A stretch of DNA of 64,000 nt from Streptomyces sp. NRRL S-340 (GTDB lineage: Bacteria; Actinomycetota; Actinomycetes; Streptomycetales; Streptomycetaceae), in the NCBI RefSeq assembly GCF_000720185.1, contig NZ_JOIY01000012.1, positions 91,855 to 155,854 on the forward strand, given 5' to 3'. A program made the position numbers and the translations under genes. A model generated the notes under the pieces. That model did no database searches, was not told the origin of the DNA, and saw only the letters and a list, made by a program, of their open reading frames with translations. Of this stretch, positions 8,228 through 16,857 are shown piece by piece. The stretch's first letter is position 1. The number at the start of each line of letters is the position of its first letter.

Positions 8228-8878
8228 ATGACCCGTGTGCTCGTCACCGGCTTCGCCCCCTTCGGCGGCGAGACAGTGAACCCCTCCTGGCAGGCGGCCT
8301 CCCTCCTGGCCGCCGAGCCGCCCGCCGGGCTCACGGTCACCGCCGCCGAACTCCCCTGCGTCTTCGCCACCTCCCTCGGCGCGCTGCGGGACGCCGTCCG
8401 CGCCTGCGCCCCCGACCTGGTCCTCTGTCTGGGCCAGGCGGGCGGCCGTCCCGGTGTCACCGTCGAACGCGTCGGCATCAACCTCGACGACGCCCGCATC
8501 CCCGACAACGACGGCGCGCAGCCGGTGGACGAACCGGTCGTGCCCGGCGGCCCCGCCGCCTACTTCTCCTCGCTGCCCGTCAAGGCCTGCGTCGCCGCCG
8601 TGCGCGCGGCCGGGGTCCCGGCCGCCGTGTCCCACACCGCCGGGACCTTCGTCTGCAACCATGTCGCCTACGGCCTCGGCCACCTGATCGCCACCGAGTT
8701 CCCGCACGTCCGCGGCGGTTTCGTGCACGTGCCCTGGGCGCCGGAGCAGGTCACCGACGGCACCGCCCCGGCCCTGGAGCCCGCCACCGTCGCCCGCGGA
8801 CTGCGCGCCCTGCTGGTCGCCGCCGCCACCACCCCGGCGGGCCAGGACCTGAAGACCGCCGAGGGGACCACCCACTGA
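8228..8878 (+). CDS. pcp: Pyroglutamyl-peptidase I
   Basis: 216 residues, the usual length for this C15 cysteine peptidase. It starts MTRVLVTGFAPFGGE at ATG 8228 behind GAAGGAAG. The catalytic triad is intact: Glu80 in VERVGIN, Cys143 in GTFVCNHVAYG and His167 in FVHVPWAPEQ. The enzyme removes N-terminal pyroglutamate from peptides in the cytoplasm, giving free 5-oxoproline that the divergent PxpABC can open to glutamate. It follows DUF979 after 77 bp and overlaps the DUF2891 gene by one base. Confidence 0.95.
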   Translation: MTRVLVTGFAPFGGETVNPSWQAASLLAAEPPAGLTVTAAELPCVFATSLGALRDAVRACAPDLVLCLGQAGGRPGVTVERVGINLDDARIPDNDGAQPVDEPVVPGGPAAYFSSLPVKACVAAVRAAGVPAAVSHTAGTFVCNHVAYGLGHLIATEFPHVRGGFVHVPWAPEQVTDGTAPALEPATVARGLRALLVAAATTPAGQDLKTAEGTTH

Positions 8879-9897
8879 TGCCGCTCACCTCCTACGCGGC
8901 GCCCTTCGCCCGGCTCGCCCTCGCCAACATCACCCGCGAATACCCCAACTTCCCCGCCCACCTGGTCACCTCGGCCGGACAGGACGTGCGGCCCAGCACC
9001 CTCCACCCGGCCTTCTACGGCGCCTACGACTGGCACTCCTCGGTGCACATGCATTGGCTGCTCGTGCGCATGCTGCGCCGCCACGGCGCGACGCCCGCGC
9101 TCGCCGGGACGGCGCCGTTCACCGAGGTGCTGGACCGGCACCTCACCCCGGACGCGCTCGCCGTCGAAGCCGCCTACCTCCTGGAGCGGCCTTCCTTCGA
9201 GCGGCCCTACGGCTGGGCGTGGCTGGTCGCGCTCGCCGCCGAGTGCCGGGCGTACGGGGGCGCCGCCGGCGCACGCTGGAGCGAGGCGCTGGCACCGGCC
9301 GTCGCCGCCGTCGACCGGCTGCTGGCCGACTGGCTGCCGAAGGCCACCTATCCGGTGCGCCACGGCAACCACCCCAACAGCGCCTTCAGCCTCGGCCTCC
9401 TCCTGGACGCCGGGGAACTGTCCGCCACGACCACCGAGGCCGTGCGCGAACGCCTGCTGGCCTGGTTCGCCGACGACCACGACGCTCCCGCCCACTGGGA
9501 GCCCTCGGGCCAGGACTTCCTGTCGCCCGCGCTGAGCGAGGCCGACGCGATGCGCCGGGTGCTCGACGGGGAGCGGTTCGCGCAGTGGCTCGACCGTTTC
9601 CTGCCCGCGCTGCGCTCCGGCGCGCCCTGCCCGCTCCTGGACGTGCCCGTCGTCTCCGACCACGCCGATCCGCAGATCGGTCACCTGCTGGGCCTCGCCC
9701 TGAGCAGGGCCGCCGCGCTGCGGTCGATCGCCGGGGCGCTGCCGGCCGGCCCGGTCCGCGGCCGCCTGGCCGAGGCGGCCGACGCGCACCTCGCCGCGGG
9801 CCTGCCCGCCGTGGAACGCGGCGACTTCACCACCGACCACTGGCTGGCCACCTTCGCCGTGCTGGCGCTCGACGTGCCGGACCCCGGCGAGGCCTGA
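8878..9897 (+). CDS. DUF2891 family protein
   Basis: 339 residues, starting in the TGATG overlap with pcp. The N-terminal segment is the DUF2891 signature (ARLALANITREYPNF, then LHPAFYGAYDWHSSVHMHW). Repeated helical blocks (YLLERPSFERPYGWAWLVAL, HGNHPNSAFSLGLLLD, EPSGQDFLSPALSEADAM) suggest an alpha/alpha-barrel like that of glycan- or peptide-modifying enzymes. Conserved Asp, His and Glu residues hint at catalysis. Its position as the last gene of the pcp operon suggests a role in pyroglutamyl-compound breakdown, but no activity is established. Confidence 0.85.
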   Translation: MPLTSYAAPFARLALANITREYPNFPAHLVTSAGQDVRPSTLHPAFYGAYDWHSSVHMHWLLVRMLRRHGATPALAGTAPFTEVLDRHLTPDALAVEAAYLLERPSFERPYGWAWLVALAAECRAYGGAAGARWSEALAPAVAAVDRLLADWLPKATYPVRHGNHPNSAFSLGLLLDAGELSATTTEAVRERLLAWFADDHDAPAHWEPSGQDFLSPALSEADAMRRVLDGERFAQWLDRFLPALRSGAPCPLLDVPVVSDHADPQIGHLLGLALSRAAALRSIAGALPAGPVRGRLAEAADAHLAAGLPAVERGDFTTDHWLATFAVLALDVPDPGEA

Positions 9898-9928
9898 CGG
9901 CGGGCCGGGCTATCCTGGCGGCCGTACC

Positions 9929-10006
9929 TGGACACGGGGTGCCCCCGCAGGGGGCTGAGATCACACCCGTCGAACCTGAACCAGTTAGGACTGGCGGAGG
10001 GATGTC
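9929..10006 (+). promoter_or_regulatory. TPP (THI-box) riboswitch
   Basis: The conserved THI elements are all present: ACACGGGGTGCCCC, then GGGGCTGAGAT, then ACCTGAACCAGTTA and ACTGGCGGAGGGATGT. The P1 closing pair is GACA 9931-9934 with TGTC 10003-10006. GGAGGGA at 9996-10002, in the 3' part of the aptamer, is also the ribosome binding site of the permease, so thiamine pyrophosphate binding should hide it directly and repress translation. Confidence 0.95.
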
Positions 10007-10008
10007 AC

Positions 10009-11412
10009 ATGTCATGGCCGCATGCCCGCACCGAGCCGGCCGTCGCCGGCCCGCGGCACGTCTTCGACGGACGGATGCCGACGGCCCCCGGTGATCTGCG
10101 GATGGAGGCACGCGGCATCACGCCGGTGCCCGAGGACAGCCGCTACGGCGGCCCGGGACGGCTGTTCACCGTCTGGTTCGCCCCCAACCTGACCATGACC
10201 GGCGTGTTCACCGGCACCGTCGGCATCGCGCTCGGACTGGACGCCGCCACCGCCCTCGCCGCCGTGGTGCTCGGCACCCTGCTCGGCGCGGTGCCCACCG
10301 CCTACCTGGGCACCTGGGGAAACCGCACCGGCGCGGCGCAGATGCCGCTGGCCCGCCTGGCCTTCGGCGGGGCCGTCACCGTGCCGGCCGCGCTGCAATG
10401 GCTGTCGTCCATCGCCTGGGACGCGCTGATCGGCCTGTTCGGCGGGGAGGCGCTGGCCCAGTTGTGCGGCTGGCCGTTCTGGGCCGGCGTCCTGGTGATG
10501 ATGGCCGGCCAGGGCGCCCTGGGCGTGCTCGGCTACGAGGCGATCCACCGGCTGCAGACGGTGATGACGTTCGCACTCGCCGCGGCCTTCACCGTCCTCG
10601 CGGTCAAGCTCCTGGACCACGCCCACCCGGCGGCCACGGCCGGCACCGCACACGGCGCCGACAGGGCCGGCGCGTTCGTCCTGACCTGCACGATCGCACT
10701 GAGTCTGGCCCTGTCCTGGGCCCCCTACGCCAGTGACTTCAGCCGATATCTGCCCCGCTCGGCGTCCCGTCCGCGCATGTTCTGGTGCACCCTGCTCGGC
10801 ATCGGCCTGTCCTTCGTGGCGGTGCAGGCGCTCGGCCTGTGGGGCGCCGCCGAGTTCACCGACCAGACCGCCCACGGCGTGGACACACTGCTCGGCGGGG
10901 GTCCGCTCGGCGCCTTCGGACTCCTCTCGATCGCGCTCGCGGCCCTGTGCAGCAACGCCATGAACGACTACAGCGGGTCGCTGGCCCTGCAGACCATGGG
11001 CGTGCGCCTGCCCCGGCCGCTCGCCGCCGCCCTCGCCGCCCTGCTCGGCTTCCCCCTGGTGCTGTGGATGCACGCGGCCGACACCACGGCCCGCTTCCAG
11101 AACGTCCTGCTGTTCGTCGGGTACTGGATCCCCGCGTTCGTCGCGATCGTCGTCGTCGACTGGGCGGCCCGTGCCCGGGCCCGCGGCGGCCGCCCGGTCG
11201 AGCTGTCGCACGAGACGGCCCGCCCGCAGTCCTGGTGGCCGGCGCTCACCGCGTTCGTCGTGGCCTTCGCCGTGTCCGTGCCCTTCATGAACACCGGCCT
11301 GTACACCGGACCGGCCGCCCAGGCCCTGCACGGCGCCGATCTCGCCTACCCGGTGGGCTTCGTGACGGCCCTGCTCGTCTACGCGCCGCTGCGCGCACGG
11401 CGACGGCGCTGA
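10009..11412 (+). CDS. cytX: NCS1-family permease under TPP control, probable thiamine-precursor importer (CytX-like)
   Basis: 467 residues with about 12 hydrophobic segments. The N-terminal part resembles cytosine/purine permeases of the NCS1 family (WFAPNLTMTGVFTGTVGIALG, MPLARLAFGGAVTVPAALQW, ALSWAPYASDFSRYLP, NAMNDYSGSLALQTMG). The start ATG 10009 lies 6 nt after the ribosome binding site inside the TPP riboswitch. NCS1 permeases regulated by TPP are known as CytX and are thought to import hydroxymethylpyrimidine or related thiamine precursors; that substrate is inferred. It is a single-gene unit with no thiamine enzymes next to it. Confidence 0.88.
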   Translation: MSWPHARTEPAVAGPRHVFDGRMPTAPGDLRMEARGITPVPEDSRYGGPGRLFTVWFAPNLTMTGVFTGTVGIALGLDAATALAAVVLGTLLGAVPTAYLGTWGNRTGAAQMPLARLAFGGAVTVPAALQWLSSIAWDALIGLFGGEALAQLCGWPFWAGVLVMMAGQGALGVLGYEAIHRLQTVMTFALAAAFTVLAVKLLDHAHPAATAGTAHGADRAGAFVLTCTIALSLALSWAPYASDFSRYLPRSASRPRMFWCTLLGIGLSFVAVQALGLWGAAEFTDQTAHGVDTLLGGGPLGAFGLLSIALAALCSNAMNDYSGSLALQTMGVRLPRPLAAALAALLGFPLVLWMHAADTTARFQNVLLFVGYWIPAFVAIVVVDWAARARARGGRPVELSHETARPQSWWPALTAFVVAFAVSVPFMNTGLYTGPAAQALHGADLAYPVGFVTALLVYAPLRARRRR

Positions 11413-11694
11413 AGGACACGCCCGACGCGGTCGGGGCGGTGCGCCGGAGGTGGGAACGGCGCTACCACCGCCGGTGGCGCCGCGCCACTCGACGGCGCGG
11501 GAGGACGGGCACCATGGCCGGGACGCCCGGGACGCGGCACGGGCGCTCGGCTGCCGCCCCGGCCACAGCCCCAGCAGTCACAGCGGTAACGAAGTGCGCT
11601 TTAGCCCATTCGGCCCCACACTGAGAAGTGCCTCGCCGCGTGCGGCTCGCGGGGCCGGGTGAAGAGTCCGCCGGTGCTCCCCTCGGGAGGCTCC

Positions 11695-11817
11695 ATGGTT
11701 GTGGTAGCGCTGTGCACTCCGATCGCGATGATGCTGCTTCTGCTGGGCATGGACGCCTTCGAGGAACTCCTGTCCCGCTGGTCGACCGATCCCGACGAGG
11801 AGCAGCCGGAGCCCTGA
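11695..11817 (+). CDS. Small membrane-associated protein, 40 aa
   Basis: A 41-codon frame starts at ATG 11695, 4 nt after GGGAGG (11685-11690). The product begins with a hydrophobic helix (MVVVALCTPIAMMLLLLGMD) and ends acidic and proline-rich (STDPDEEQPEP), so it should be a single-span membrane peptide with an acidic tail. The strong ribosome binding site, the coherent topology and the strand-appropriate codon bias support a real gene. Similar unnamed small proteins occur in Streptomyces. The ~280 bp to the left holds no gene, only GC-rich inverted repeats. Function unknown. Confidence 0.6.
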   Translation: MVVVALCTPIAMMLLLLGMDAFEELLSRWSTDPDEEQPEP

Positions 11818-11907
11818 CCCCGACCGGCCGTCCGCGAGCGCTGGAGCCCTGACCCCCGACCAGCTTCCCGGAGCGGCCGAAGTCCGGGCAGCGGACCGTC
11901 GGCACAG

Positions 11908-12002
11908 CGGAACAGCGCTCCGTAAGACCTGCGAACGAAACGGGAGTCCGAGCCGGGCGCCCGTTTTGTTCGCAGCTCTGAGTCCTCCGGAGCGCTGTTC
12001 CG
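11908..12002. repeat. Nested long inverted repeat, dispersed-repeat copy 1
   Basis: Outer arms CGGAACAGCGCTCCG (11908-11922) and CGGAGCGCTGTTCCG (11988-12002) are perfect 15-bp complements. Nested inside are TGCGAACGAAACGGG (11930-11944) and CCCGTTTTGTTCGCA (11960-11974), which pair except for one G-T position. The right inner arm with its flank (11960-11982) recurs, inverted, at 61540-61562 with one mismatch. It lies in the 257-bp gap between the 40-aa gene and the stress protein and may also act as a terminator. Confidence 0.8.
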
Positions 12003-12074
12003 TCATGTGCGGGGCCGAGAGGGTGGGTGCCGCCCCGGGGGGTCAGCTCTCGGGGGCCGCGGTGCCCTCCCGGG

Positions 12075-12515
12075 TCACTTCCGCCCGGTCGCGGTGTCGT
12101 CCTCGGGGGCCAGGAGGACGGCGATCCGGCTGGCGTGGGCGACGGCGTCGCTGACACGCGGGCTGATGAACGCCTCCAGAGCGCTGCGGTGGTGGTGGCC
12201 GAGGACCAGGAGGTCGGCCTGGAACTCCTCGGCGGCGGCGGAGATGGCGGTGGCGATCTGCGTGGTCAGACCGCCCGCGACGGCGCCCTCGGCGTCGACG
12301 CCCGAGTCCCGCAGCGTGGTGACGGCCTCGTCGACGACGGTCTTGGCCTCCGCGTCGTTCTCCAGGGGGACGACGGCGGCGAGCGTGGCCGCGGTGGGGG
12401 CGACGTGCAGCACCCGGACCTTGGCGCCGGTCAGCCGGGCCACGTCACCGGCCAGCCGGACCGTGGCGTGACGGGCGGGGCTCGGATCGACGGCGACGAG
12501 AACGCGGTGGAACAT
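12075..12515 (-). CDS. Universal stress protein (UspA family)
   Basis: 146 residues from ATG 12515 with AAGGAAG 7 nt upstream. The single Usp domain starts FHRVLVAVDPSPARHATV and includes VRVLHVAP and ADLLVLGHHHRSALEAFI. The usual ATP-binding pattern G-2X-G-9X-G(S/T) near the C terminus is degenerate (GHHHRSALEAFISPRVSDAV), so nucleotide binding is doubtful. It may belong to the non-ATP-binding group. Streptomyces have many such proteins, often induced by hypoxia or redox stress. A perfect 34-bp palindrome lies about 100 bp upstream. Confidence 0.85.
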   Translation of the reverse strand: MFHRVLVAVDPSPARHATVRLAGDVARLTGAKVRVLHVAPTAATLAAVVPLENDAEAKTVVDEAVTTLRDSGVDAEGAVAGGLTTQIATAISAAAEEFQADLLVLGHHHRSALEAFISPRVSDAVAHASRIAVLLAPEDDTATGRK

Positions 12516-12927
12516 GAGCTGACTTCCTTGTCTGTACGTGTTTCTGAGTGCTCTTCGGGTGTTTCTCCGGAAGTGTCTTCGGGTGTGGCCGCAGGTGTGC
12601 TTCCGGGTGGCACCGTCGCGATCGCACCGGGGCCGGTGCGATCGCGACACGTCGTGAACACGCGACGGCGGTGATCTGTTCCACGAGGCCGGCCGGTCCC
12701 GTCCCCGAGCCCGCCCCCGCGCCGCCGCACGGCCCGGTGGCGGGAAACGGCCACAGCGCAAAACCGCCTCGTCCCGCCCTCTCCCCCCAGCGGTCCGTCT
12801 GCCAGGGTGGTGCCCACCGCAGCACCAACCACCTTCCGCGATCCGGCTGTTCACGCATGCCCGCACGGGCGGATCGCGCAGACGTGACACCGGTACGCAC
12901 GTGCCGGCGCACAGATTCGGGAGAGCG
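12516..12927. other. Divergent intergenic region, 412 bp
   Basis: It lies between the leftward stress-protein gene and the rightward subtilase. It contains degenerate CTTCGGGTGT-like repeats at about 12550-12610 and then the 34-bp palindrome at 12615-12648. No further gene is visible, and both promoters must lie here. The GGGAGAGCG before 12928 is the subtilase ribosome binding site. Confidence 0.5.
12615..12648. promoter_or_regulatory. Perfect 34-bp palindrome
   Basis: GTCGCGATCGCACCGG and CCGGTGCGATCGCGAC are perfect complements separated by GG. It stands alone in the divergent region, 100 bp upstream of the stress-protein start and 280 bp upstream of the subtilase, with GCGATCGC in each arm. 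It could be a regulator site or a 5'-UTR hairpin of the stress-protein mRNA. Confidence 0.6.
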
Positions 12928-15900
12928 ATGCGCTCGATATCGCGAACAGTCCTGGGGGTCACGACGGCCACGGTCCTGGCCGTCACCGCGGCCGTGCCCT
13001 CGATGGCCGCACCGCCCCGGGACACCACCGCACACGAGAGACCGGTCATCGGCACGTCCGCGGCCGCGGCGCGGACCGCGCGCGGCACGGTCGTCACGCT
13101 CGTCACCGGCGACCGGGTCCTGGTCACCGAGGATCCGTCCGGACACAGCTCCGCGGTCGCGCTGCCCGCCGAGGACGGCAGCACCCCGCTCCTGCAGACC
13201 CGGCAGGTGGGCAAGGACCTCTACGTCTACCCGGAGAGCGCCACCGCCGCCCTCGCCGCCGACCGCGTGGACCAGGAACTGTTCAACGTGACCGGACTGG
13301 TGCGGCAGGGCTACGACGACGCGCACTCCGGGGTGCTGCCGCTCATCGCCGTCTACGACAAGGCCGCCGGCGTGACCCGCGACGCCCCCGCCACACCGCG
13401 CGGGGCCCGGCGCGGACTCGTCCTGGAGTCCATCGACGGCGTCGCCCTCAAGGCCGGCAAGAAGGACGCCACCGCCTTCTGGGCGGACGTCTTCGCACCG
13501 CGCTCACGGGCGGCCCGGGGCCTGAAGAAGCTGTGGCTGGACAGCAAGGTGCAGGCCGCCCTGGACACGTCGACGCGGCAGGTGCGCGCGCCGCAGGCCT
13601 GGGCCGCCGGGTACGACGGCAAGGGCACCAAGGTCGCCGTGCTCGACACCGGCGTCGACGCCGCACACCCCGACCTACAGGGCCGTATCAGCGCCACGGA
13701 GAACTTCACCGACTCACCCGACACGGACGACCGGCAGGGACACGGCACCCACACCGCCTCCACCGTCGGCGGCACCGGCGCGGCCAGTGGCGGTAAGCAG
13801 CGCGGTGTCGCGCCGGGCACCGACCTCCTGATCGGCAAGGTCCTCGACGACTCCGGTTCCGGCGACACGTCGTGGATCATCGCCGGCATGGAATGGGCCG
13901 TCGCCCGGCACGCCGACGTCGTCTCCATGAGCCTGGGCAACCCGGCCCGCACCGACTGCTCCGACCCGATGGCCACCGCCACCGAGGAACTGGCCCGCGG
14001 CAACAGGAACACGCTGTTCGTCATCGCGGCCGGGAACACCGGACCGTCCCTCGATTCGGTCTCCTCGCCCGGCTGCGCGCCGAGTGTGCTGACCGTCGGC
14101 GCCGTCGACGGGAACGACGCGACCGCGTCGTTCTCCAGCCGCGGCCCGGCCTACGGCTCGCACACCCTCAAGCCGGAGATCGCCGCGCCCGGCGTCGGCA
14201 TCCTGGCCGCCTCCGCCGGCGGCCGCGGCCTGTACGCGTACCGGGAGATGAGCGGCACCTCCATGGCGACCCCGCACGTCGCCGGCGCCGCCGCCGTCGT
14301 GCGCCAGCGCCACCCCGGCTGGACCGCGCAGCAGGTCAAGGCCGCGCTGGTGTCCTCCGCGGACAGCACCGTCCCCGGGGACGTGCGCGAGACCGGCGGC
14401 GGCCGGCTCGACGTGAAGGCCGCGGTCGACGAGACGGTGCTCGGTGCGCCCGCCGTGCAGGGCGGCAGCTTCGACTGGCCGCAGACGGAGGCGGACCGCA
14501 CCACCGTCGAGGTGCCCTACACCAACACCACCGACCGGCCGGTCACGCTCCGCCTCGGCGTGGAGCACGTCACCGGCAACGACGGCAGCGCCGTCCGCTC
14601 GGCCGTCGCCCGGCTGGGCAGCAGGTCCGTCACCGTACCGGCGGGCGCGACCGTCGGGGTGCCGCTCCGGCTGGACCCGGCGGCCCCGCTGAAGGCGAGC
14701 CAGTACGGCGACGTCACCGGCCGCGTGACCGCCACCTCGGGCAAGGTCACCGTGTCCACGCCGTTCTCGCTCTACGTCCAGCCGCGGACGGTCAGCCTCC
14801 GCGTCCGGCTCGTCGACCGCGGCGGCCACCCCGCCGCCGGCTCCTCGTCCCTGGACCTCGTCGGCACCGACGACGCCTCCGGCGAGCGCCGCTTCAACGA
14901 GGGCGCCGCCGAGCAGACGTACCGGATACGTCCCGGCAGCTACTTCCTGTCCTCCTTCATCGTCACCCCCGACAGCGACGGCCCGGCGGCCGGCTCGGTG
15001 ACGTACGAGGGCCGCCCGCAGCTGGAGATCACCAAGGACACCACCGTCGTCCTCGACGCGCGCCGGGCGCACCGCCTTTCCGTGCGCACCGACCGGCCCG
15101 CCGAGGACCGCGGCGCCACGCTGGCCTTCGCCCGGACCTGGGGCGGCACCTGGCTGCACGCGGGCAGCATGAGCGGTGGCCGCGGCACCGGGGACTACTA
15201 CGCGGACGTGCGGGGCCGCGCCCACGACGGCGGCTTCGAGTTCGGCAGCTACTGGCGCCGCTACGCCCCGCAGATCACGGACTTCGGCATCGCCGACGGG
15301 CCGGCCCTGCACCCCGTCACGGCCTCCACCGGCTCCGTGAACCTCGACGGCACCGGCCGGGCGGACGTGGTGGACGCGGGCGCGGGCACCGCCGCCGAGC
15401 TGGCCGCGGCGCAGGTCAAGGGGAAGATCGCCCTGGTCCGGATCCCGGACGGCACCACCTCCGTGCTGGAGCAGGCGCGGGTCGCCGCGGCCGCCGGAGC
15501 AGTCGCCCTCCTCACCCACCACGACGCCGCGGGCCGCTGGTACCCCTCGGTCGGCTACACCGGCGGCCCCCTGCCGGTGCTCGGGCTCCCCGCCAAGGAG
15601 GCGGAGGACCTCCGGCAGCGGCTGGCCTCGGGCCCCGTCGTCCTGCACTGGCGGGCCACCGCGGTCAGCCCCTACGTCTACAACCTCGCCTTCCCGGAGA
15701 GCGGCCCCGTCGCCTCCGACCGCACGTACCGCGTGCGCGACGCCCGCCTCGGCCGTACCCGGTCCGTCCTGCACGCCATGGGTGCGGCGGGCGACTACCT
15801 GTCCACCGTCGTCGCGCACCGTCCGGACACCGACATCGTGCTCGGCTCGGCCGACCCGGTCACGGTGCCCGGCGAGCGCACCGAGTACTACTCCGCGGGC

Positions 15901-16692
15901 GGCACCGGCTTCTCGCAGAGCGTCTCCAGCAGCTTCCCCTGGGGCGAGAGCATGACCAGCGCCGTCCGCACCTACCAGGCGGGCCGGCAGCTCACCGAGA
16001 GCTGGTACGGCGGTGTCCTGGCCCCGGCCACGCCGCGGGACGCCTCCGGCGCGGAACAGCTCGCCGCCGAGCGGCAGGGCAACCGGATGGGCATCATGCC
16101 GGCCTTCTGGGGGGACAGCGACCACAGCGGCGTCCAGGGGTCCTTCGGCGACCTCGGGTCCATGACGCTGCGCATCGACGGCGAGGAGGCCGGCACCAGT
16201 TCCTACCCCTTCGGGTCCTTCACCGTCCCGGCGGCCGACTCCGCGTACGAACTGACCCTGAGGACCATGAAGTTCGGGCAGCCCGCGCAGGTCTGGAAGC
16301 GGTCCGTGGCGACCGAGACCACGTGGTCGTTCCGCTCCCGGCTGGAGGAGAACGTGTACTCGCGGGGGCTGCCGGTCCTCTTCCCGCGGTACGGACTGCC
16401 CGAGGACGGCATGAAGACGCTGGCCGCGCGGGACGGGCAGCGCATCACCCTGGGCGTCACCGGCCACGCCGGCTACCACCCTCAAGGGCTGCGCGCCGCC
16501 GGGCTCTCCTACTCCTACGACGGCGGCGCCACCTGGACCGAGGCGGCGACGGCCGAGCACGACGGCGTCTGGAGCGCGACCGTGGACCACGCCGGCGCCT
16601 CGGGCCGGCAGGTCACCTTGAGGACCCGCCTGACGGACACGAACGGCAACTCGGTCACCCAGACGGTGACCCGGGCCTACGACGTCCGCTGA
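12928..16692 (+). CDS. Secreted subtilisin-family (S8) serine protease, large multidomain
   Basis: 1254 residues from ATG 12928 after GGGAGAG; an earlier GTG at 12901 lacks a binding site. A signal peptide (RSISRTVLGVTTATVLAVTA) and propeptide precede the catalytic domain. The triad is Asp240 in VAVLDTGVDAAHPDL, His272 in GHGTHTASTVGG and Ser445 in GTSMATPHVAGAAA, with the oxyanion Asn in FVIAAGNTGPS. After it come beta-rich regions and a PA-like insert (about residues 810-910: KGKIALVRIPDG, AAGAVALLTHH). The family are extracellular proteases. A 15-bp hairpin terminator follows. The substrate is unknown. Confidence 0.95.
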   Translation: MRSISRTVLGVTTATVLAVTAAVPSMAAPPRDTTAHERPVIGTSAAAARTARGTVVTLVTGDRVLVTEDPSGHSSAVALPAEDGSTPLLQTRQVGKDLYVYPESATAALAADRVDQELFNVTGLVRQGYDDAHSGVLPLIAVYDKAAGVTRDAPATPRGARRGLVLESIDGVALKAGKKDATAFWADVFAPRSRAARGLKKLWLDSKVQAALDTSTRQVRAPQAWAAGYDGKGTKVAVLDTGVDAAHPDLQGRISATENFTDSPDTDDRQGHGTHTASTVGGTGAASGGKQRGVAPGTDLLIGKVLDDSGSGDTSWIIAGMEWAVARHADVVSMSLGNPARTDCSDPMATATEELARGNRNTLFVIAAGNTGPSLDSVSSPGCAPSVLTVGAVDGNDATASFSSRGPAYGSHTLKPEIAAPGVGILAASAGGRGLYAYREMSGTSMATPHVAGAAAVVRQRHPGWTAQQVKAALVSSADSTVPGDVRETGGGRLDVKAAVDETVLGAPAVQGGSFDWPQTEADRTTVEVPYTNTTDRPVTLRLGVEHVTGNDGSAVRSAVARLGSRSVTVPAGATVGVPLRLDPAAPLKASQYGDVTGRVTATSGKVTVSTPFSLYVQPRTVSLRVRLVDRGGHPAAGSSSLDLVGTDDASGERRFNEGAAEQTYRIRPGSYFLSSFIVTPDSDGPAAGSVTYEGRPQLEITKDTTVVLDARRAHRLSVRTDRPAEDRGATLAFARTWGGTWLHAGSMSGGRGTGDYYADVRGRAHDGGFEFGSYWRRYAPQITDFGIADGPALHPVTASTGSVNLDGTGRADVVDAGAGTAAELAAAQVKGKIALVRIPDGTTSVLEQARVAAAAGAVALLTHHDAAGRWYPSVGYTGGPLPVLGLPAKEAEDLRQRLASGPVVLHWRATAVSPYVYNLAFPESGPVASDRTYRVRDARLGRTRSVLHAMGAAGDYLSTVVAHRPDTDIVLGSADPVTVPGERTEYYSAGGTGFSQSVSSSFPWGESMTSAVRTYQAGRQLTESWYGGVLAPATPRDASGAEQLAAERQGNRMGIMPAFWGDSDHSGVQGSFGDLGSMTLRIDGEEAGTSSYPFGSFTVPAADSAYELTLRTMKFGQPAQVWKRSVATETTWSFRSRLEENVYSRGLPVLFPRYGLPEDGMKTLAARDGQRITLGVTGHAGYHPQGLRAAGLSYSYDGGATWTEAATAEHDGVWSATVDHAGASGRQVTLRTRLTDTNGNSVTQTVTRAYDVR

Positions 16693-16709
16693 ACCGGAGC
16701 CCCCGACGC

Positions 16710-16745
16710 GGCGCCCGCCGGAGGAACTCCCCTCCGGCGGGCGCC
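16710..16745. terminator. Terminator of the subtilase gene
   Basis: Perfect 15-bp stem GGCGCCCGCCGGAGG / CCTCCGGCGGGCGCC with an AACTCC loop, starting 17 bp after the stop codon. Confidence 0.85.
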
Positions 16746-16788
16746 GCTTGGCGCGCGGCGGCCGCAGGACGGCCGCACGGCAGGGCTC

Positions 16789-16819
16789 TTGCCCTGAAGT
16801 GGGCTCCAACTCGTAGGGT
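16789..16819 (+). promoter_or_regulatory. MerR-type promoter of the aldo/keto reductase
   Basis: TTGCCC (16789-16794) and TAGGGT (16814-16819) are separated by 19 bp instead of 17, and the spacer carries a partial dyad AGTGGGCTCCAACT. Over-long spacers with a dyad are diagnostic of promoters activated by MerR-family regulators through DNA untwisting. No merR gene lies next to it in this window. Confidence 0.65.
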
Positions 16820-16857
16820 CACGCCCACCAGCGGACGACACCCAAGAGGAGAAGCGC

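Noticed and set aside
13714..16809. A 1031-codon open frame on the minus strand opposite the subtilase gene.
   Set aside because: It is the complement of a gene with complete catalytic motifs; long shadow frames are expected at this GC. It has no family resemblance and is Gly/Arg/Ala-biased.
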